Below are positions 19,133 to 22,500 of a stretch of 22,500 bases of DNA, piece by piece; the stretch's first letter is position 1, and each line of letters opens with the position of its first letter. Origin of the DNA: Penaeus vannamei (lineage: Eukaryota > Arthropoda > Malacostraca > Decapoda > Penaeidae); assembly GCF_042767895.1 (NCBI RefSeq), contig NC_091579.1, forward strand, positions 1,036,929 through 1,059,428, in the 5' to 3' direction. The notes below the pieces were generated by a model. It was not told the DNA's origin, searched no databases, and saw only the letters and a program-made list of their open reading frames with translations. Made by a program: the position numbers and the translations under genes.

Positions 19133-21487
19133 TTATATTATTTGGGAGAAACCTCGCTAACGTTTAAAAATTTCATAAATATAATACATAAATATTAGTA
19201 ATAATGTAACAGACAGAATCATATTATTGGGAAAAAATTCGCCAACGTTTTAAAAACTGTCATAAATATAATACATAAATAGTAGTAATAATGTAACAGA
19301 ATCATATTATTGGGAAAAAACTCGCCAACGTTTTAAAAAATGTCATAAATATGATACACAAATATTAGTAATAATGTAACAGACAGAATCATATTATTGG
19401 GAAAAAACTCGCCAACGTTTTAAAAAATCATAAATATAATACATAAATATTAGTAATAATGTAATAGACAGAATTATATTATTGGGAAAAACCTCGCTAA
19501 CGTTTTAAAAAATGTCATAATATAATACATAAATATTAGTAATAATGAAACAGAATCATATTATTGGGAAAAAAATTCGCCAACGTTTTAAAAAATCATA
19601 AATATAATACATAAATATTAGTAATAATGTAACAGAATCATATTATTGGGAAAAAATTCGCTAACTTTAAAAAAAATGTCATAAATATAATACAAAAATA
19701 TTAGTAATAATGTAACAGAATCATATTATTGGGAAAAACCTCGCTAACGTTTGAAAAAATATCATAAATATAATACATAAATAGTAATAATGAAATAGAC
19801 AGAATTATATTATTGGGAATAACCTCGCTAACGTTTGAAAAATTTCATAAATATAATACATAAATATTAGTAATAATGAAACAGAATCATATTATTGGGA
19901 AAAAATTTGCTAACGTTTTAAAAAATGTCATAAATATAATACATGAATATTAGTAATAATGTAACAGACAGAATCATATTATTGGGAATAACTTGCTAAC
20001 GTTTGAAAAATTCATAAATATAATACATAAATACTAATAATAATGTAACAGACAGAATCATATTATTGGGAATAACCTCGCTAACGTTTAAAAAAATGTC
20101 ATAAATATAATACATAAATATTAGTAATAATGTAACAGAATCATATTATTGGGAAAAACCTCGCTAACTTTTTAAAAAATTCATAAATATCATACATAAA
20201 TATTAATAATAATGTAACAGAATTATATTATTGGGAATAACCTCGCTAACGTTTAAAAAATGTCATAAACATAATACATAAATATTAGTAATAATGTAAC
20301 AGAATCATATTATTGGGAAAAAATCGCTAACGTTTGAAAAATTTCATAAATATCATACATAAATATTAGTAATAATGTAACAGACAAAATTATATTATTG
20401 GGAAAAAATCGCTAACGTTTGAAAAATTTCATAAATATCATACATAAATATTAGTAATAATGTAACAGACAAAATTATATTATTGGGAAAAACCTCACTA
20501 ATGTTCAAAAACTGCCATAGATATAATGCATAAATATTAGTAATAATGTAACAGACAGAAGCATATTATTGGGAATAACCTCGCTAACGTAGAAAAAAAT
20601 GTCATAAATATAATACATAAATATTAGTAATAATGTAACAGACAGAAGCATATTATTGGGAAAAACCTCACTAACGTTTAAAAAATGTCATAGATATAAT
20701 ACATAAATATTAGTAATAATGAAACAGAATCATATTATTGGGAAAAAATTCGCTAACGTTTAAAAAAATGTCATAAATATAATACATAAATATTAGTAAT
20801 AATGTAACAGAATTATATTATTGGGAAAAAACTCGCCAACGTTTTAAAAAATGTCATAAATATAATACATAAATACTAGTAATAATGTAACAGACAGAAT
20901 TATATTATTGGGAAAAACCTCGCTAACGTTTGAAAAATTTCATAAATGTAATACATAAATATTAGTAATAATGTAAGACAGAATTATATTATTGGGAAAA
21001 AAATCGCTAACGTTTAAAAAAATATAAATATAATACATAAATATTAGTAATAATGTAACAGACATAATTATATTATTGGGAATAACCTCGCTAACGTTTA
21101 AAAAAATGTCATAATATAATACATAAATATTAGCAATAATGAAACAGAATCATATTATTGGGGAAAAACCTCGCTAACTTTTAAAAAAAATGTCATAAAT
21201 ATAATGCATAAATATTAGTAATAATGTAACAGAAATATATTATTGGGAATAACCTCGCTAACGTTTGAAAAATGTCATAAATATAATACATAAATACTAA
21301 TAATAATGTAACAGACAAAATTATATTATTGGGAAAAACCTCACTAATGTTCAAAAACTGCCATAGATATAATGCATAAATATTAGTAATAATGTAACAG
21401 AATCATATTATTGGGAATAACCTCGCTAACGTTTAAAAATTTCACAAATATAATACATAAATACTAATAATAATGTAACAGTCAGAA
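19133..21487. repeat. AT-rich ~84-bp tandem satellite array, 28 copies
   Basis: ATTATTGGGAA-like words recur 28 times, from about 19137 (degenerate) and 19223 to 21407. The 26 regular intervals are 82-87 bp, mean 84.0. Each unit also has CTCGCTAACGTTT and ATAATACATAAATATTAG words. Length falls into two classes: units with ACAGACAG before the ATTATT word (84-87 bp) and units with ACAGAAT only (mostly 82-83 bp). Two adjacent units starting at 20309 and 20394 are identical over 85 bp. A block with CTCACTAATGTTC at about 20465-20552 recurs 846 bp (10 units) later. All units have one orientation. There are no long open frames. Copies are much more diverged than those of the 33-bp array. Confidence 0.95.
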
Positions 21488-22160
21488 TTCTTCGTCAGAT
21501 GGACATCAGAATAATTAAGAAAGTTCCTCCTCCTCATAAAAGTGTGTCAAAGAAACAGAAAGGAATGATAAATGTAATGAGAAAAATGATAAGGAAAGAA
21601 ATATAGGAAAGAGAATTAGAAAAAGAAAAGGAATAGGAATAAGATAAAGATAAAAATATAAGAAAAAAATATGAAAGAATACGAAAAAGAATCAGAAACA
21701 TAGTAAGGAAAAATAGAAAATAAGAAAGAGAAAAAATATAAGAATGAGTTAGAAAAACACAAAAAATAAAAAAAGAATAATATTAGATATGATGAAGTGT
21801 CTAATAGTGTAAAACATTTAAACACGAGCTGGGCAGACATAAATAGAATGTAGATATGTAAATCAAATTCAATTTAACATAAACTTTAATGAATTCTTTG
21901 TTTTCACTTCTCGTTTGAAGTCAAAAGCAAATTAGTTTTGGTTGGAATTTACATTTCCTGTTCCTTTCCTCCAAAATTCTTTTATTCCGTTCACCTGACG
22001 CAAAGTACTTAATGTTTACGTGTGTTTAGGGAAAAAAAAAATCTAATTCATATTTCCCGCGCTTTCTGAATACCATCTTGTCTCCCTTGGTGTCATTCCA
22101 GCCCGAGAATCCCCTGGTATAAATGAATACCGAACACTGCAAAGCTGGTATTACGAAAGA
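21488..22160. other. Spacer with A/G-rich stretch, no gene seen
   Basis: From about 21535 to 21790 the plus strand is A-rich with G (AGAAAAAG-like imperfect repeats). This gives a Phe/Ser/Leu frame of 74 codons on the minus strand that I regard as a composition artefact. From 21790 to 22160 the sequence is unique and AT-rich, with no frame, repeat or RNA gene that I can support. Confidence 0.55.
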
Positions 22161-22500
22161 AGCGGGAGGGCGGAGCGTCGGAAGAATCTCATACGACTAG
22201 AAAGAGAGGAACAAGGAGACGGATAAAATTACAGAGATTAGGAAGAGGAAAGGAGCGACACCAAAGCGGGAGTGCGGAGTGTCGGAAGAATCTCATCCGA
22301 CTAGAAAGAGAGGAACAAGGAGACGGATAAAATCACAAAGAGATTAGGAAGAGGAAAGAAGCGACACCAAAGCGGGAGTGCGGAGTGTCGGAAGAATCTC
22401 ATCCGACTAGAAAGAGAGGAACAAGGAGACGGATAAAATCACAAAGAGATTAGGAAGAGGAAAGAAGCGACACCAAAGCGGGAGTGCGGAGTGTCGGAAG
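22161..22500. repeat. 106-bp tandem repeat, cut by the window edge
   Basis: Units begin with GCGGGAG, a GCGGAGTGTCGG core and GAATCTCATCCGACTAG at 22161, 22265, 22371 and 22477. Steps are 104, 106 and 106 bp. The second and third full units are nearly identical; the first differs by a few substitutions and lacks 2 bp, as expected for an edge copy. The array continues beyond 22500, so its length is unknown. The unit is purine-rich, and I see no coding or structural motif. Confidence 0.93.

Overview
The window is non-coding, repeat-dominated eukaryotic nuclear DNA. I find no gene I would defend. By my hand tally about four fifths of it is tandem or simple-sequence repeat: long (AT)n and (CT)n runs, GA/GGGA polypurine tracts, and minisatellites with periods of 33, 48, about 84 and 106 bp. 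This density of long dinucleotide runs beside arrays of many periods resembles decapod crustacean genomes, penaeid shrimp above all. That placement rests on repeat style only, since there is no marker gene.

Layout: 1-430 is AT-rich with a decayed ~135-bp duplication. 430-675 is an AT/TG microsatellite. 896-1352 is a GA-rich 48-bp minisatellite. 1353-1560 is a small GC-rich island with a (TCGGG)4 G-quadruplex motif. 1551-2112 is a composite repeat whose (CT)n part has expanded. 2545-2727 looks like the 3' LTR and polypurine tract of a minus-strand LTR retrotransposon, with GC-rich degenerate DNA to its right. 3165-3700 is a large AT microsatellite. 3943-4245 is a G-rich polypurine tract.

4532-17735 (59% of the window) is one head-to-tail array of a 33-bp unit, about 400 copies, with local higher-order repeats and an identical core. 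To the right come a second polypurine tract (18062-18483), an (AT)n run (18752-18809), a 28-copy AT-rich array of ~84 bp (19133-21487), and the start of a 106-bp array that leaves the window at 22500.

The array holds very long open frames: 3199 codons on plus and 2768 on minus. They follow from a unit length divisible by three that lacks stops in four of six frames. The plus frames begin at GTG, not ATG. Variants between copies hit all three codon positions about equally. Five copies carry a +1 insertion. I therefore annotate a satellite, not a giant repeat protein, while naming the tests that would overturn this. No operon, RNA gene, CRISPR array or functional gene set is visible. The likely processes are unequal crossover, replication slippage and gene conversion.
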